Shown: piece by piece, positions 63,870 to 64,000 of the stretch
How positions within the stretch are numbered: the stretch's first letter is position 1
How the letters are laid out: every line of letters begins with the position of its first letter
NCBI RefSeq assembly: GCF_900109565.1
Contig: NZ_FNZZ01000001.1
Coordinates: 248,001-312,000 of the forward strand
DNA from: Sphingomonas palmae
GTDB lineage: Bacteria > Pseudomonadota > Alphaproteobacteria > Sphingomonadales > Sphingomonadaceae
Reading direction: 5' to 3'
DNA: 64,000 bases
The notes under the pieces: generated by a model
Told to the model about the DNA's origin: nothing
Database searches by the model: none
What the model saw: only the letters and a program-made list of their open reading frames with translations
Made by a program: the position numbers and the translations under genes

Positions 63870-64000
63870 GGCATCAACCGCTTCCGCCCCTCGGACAAAT
63901 GCCACCGCATCGCCAGCGCGGCGCCATCGGCGTCCTGCGCGCGGATCGCGTCGACGATCGTCTCATGCTCGCGCATCATCGCGCCGATCACCTCGGGCGG
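63866..64000 (-). CDS. FadR/GntR-type regulator, C-terminal end (partial)
   Basis: The last 44 codons of a gene that enters from the right edge. The visible peptide contains MREHETIVDAIRAQDADGAALAMRWHL, the typical last two helices of the FCD ligand-binding domain of FadR-type GntR regulators. It overlaps the convergent gluconokinase stop by 4 bases. Regulation of the neighbouring sugar-acid genes is likely by context; the DNA-binding domain is outside the window. Confidence 0.75.
   Translation of the reverse strand, partial: PPEVIGAMMREHETIVDAIRAQDADGAALAMRWHLSEGRKRLMP

Noticed and set aside
1..64000. CRISPR arrays, insertion sequences, prophage, large repeats, riboswitches
   Set aside because: I looked for regular repeats, transposase or integrase motifs and known aptamer patterns by eye and saw none; a computed search would be needed to exclude small or degenerate elements.

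Overview
This is a gene-dense, GC-rich chromosomal window from an alphaproteobacterium, most likely a Sphingomonas-type sphingomonad. The evidence is an Hfq with two tandem Sm folds, a fused ispDF, the dusB(nifR3)-ntrBC-ntrYX-hfq-hflX order, a cysteine-free L31, and a bamA-skp-fabZ block with no lpxD, lpxA or lpxB, as expected where glycosphingolipids replace lipopolysaccharide. I count about 65 protein genes and two tRNAs. I see no insertion sequence, prophage, integrase, CRISPR array or rRNA.

Layout. 1-9.4 kb (mostly minus strand): the start of an mprF-like gene, a DUF2147 protein, tRNA-Thr, a DUF429-like protein, a serine hydrolase and rarA. A PadR regulator/DUF2218 pair follows on the plus strand, then a GT4 glycosyltransferase, a YbaL-type antiporter and an orphan PD-(D/E)XK-like protein behind icd. 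10.7-12.3 kb: psd-pssA. 12.2-12.8 kb: a divergent control region between a 77-residue membrane protein and rpsB, with two GTTC-N7-GTTC boxes. 12.8-24.2 kb: rpsB, tsf, pyrH, frr, uppS, cdsA, dxr, rseP, bamA, skp-like, fabZ, rpmE (translation, isoprenoid and lipid synthesis, outer-membrane biogenesis). 24.3-33.6 kb: a PilZ protein, tRNA-Ser, an MltB-type transglycosylase, a SPOR/RlpA-like protein, dacC, tmk, holB, metG, tatD, an MBL hydrolase, a 55-residue membrane protein and mazG. 33.6-42.7 kb (minus): the nitrogen and RNA-regulation cluster, transcribed dusB-ntrB-ntrC-ntrY-ntrX-hfq-hflX. 42.8-54.2 kb: ispDF, pncC, a COQ10-type START protein, lipA, carbonic anhydrase, an APC permease, aspS, rnd, an I78 inhibitor lipoprotein, a metallophosphoesterase and a DHH phosphoesterase. 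54.3-59.9 kb: a paoABC-like molybdenum aldehyde oxidoreductase and a PAS-GGDEF cyclase. 59.9-64 kb: an SMP-30 lactonase and GH3 glucosidase opposite a gluconokinase and the end of a FadR/GntR regulator.

Many neighbours overlap by 1-4 bases (ATGA, TGATG, GTGA), so most blocks are probably translationally coupled operons. The best-supported promoters (icd, psd, rnd, paoA) have a TTGNNN-N17-T/A-rich form, and those of psd and rnd lie so close to the start codon that their mRNAs may be almost leaderless. Most of the window is ordinary housekeeping DNA. The points most worth following are the SOS-like divergent promoter facing a small membrane protein (12.25-12.65 kb), the tandem Hfq, an NtrX without the sigma-54 contact loop, the missing lpx genes, and the orphan nuclease-like gene after icd.
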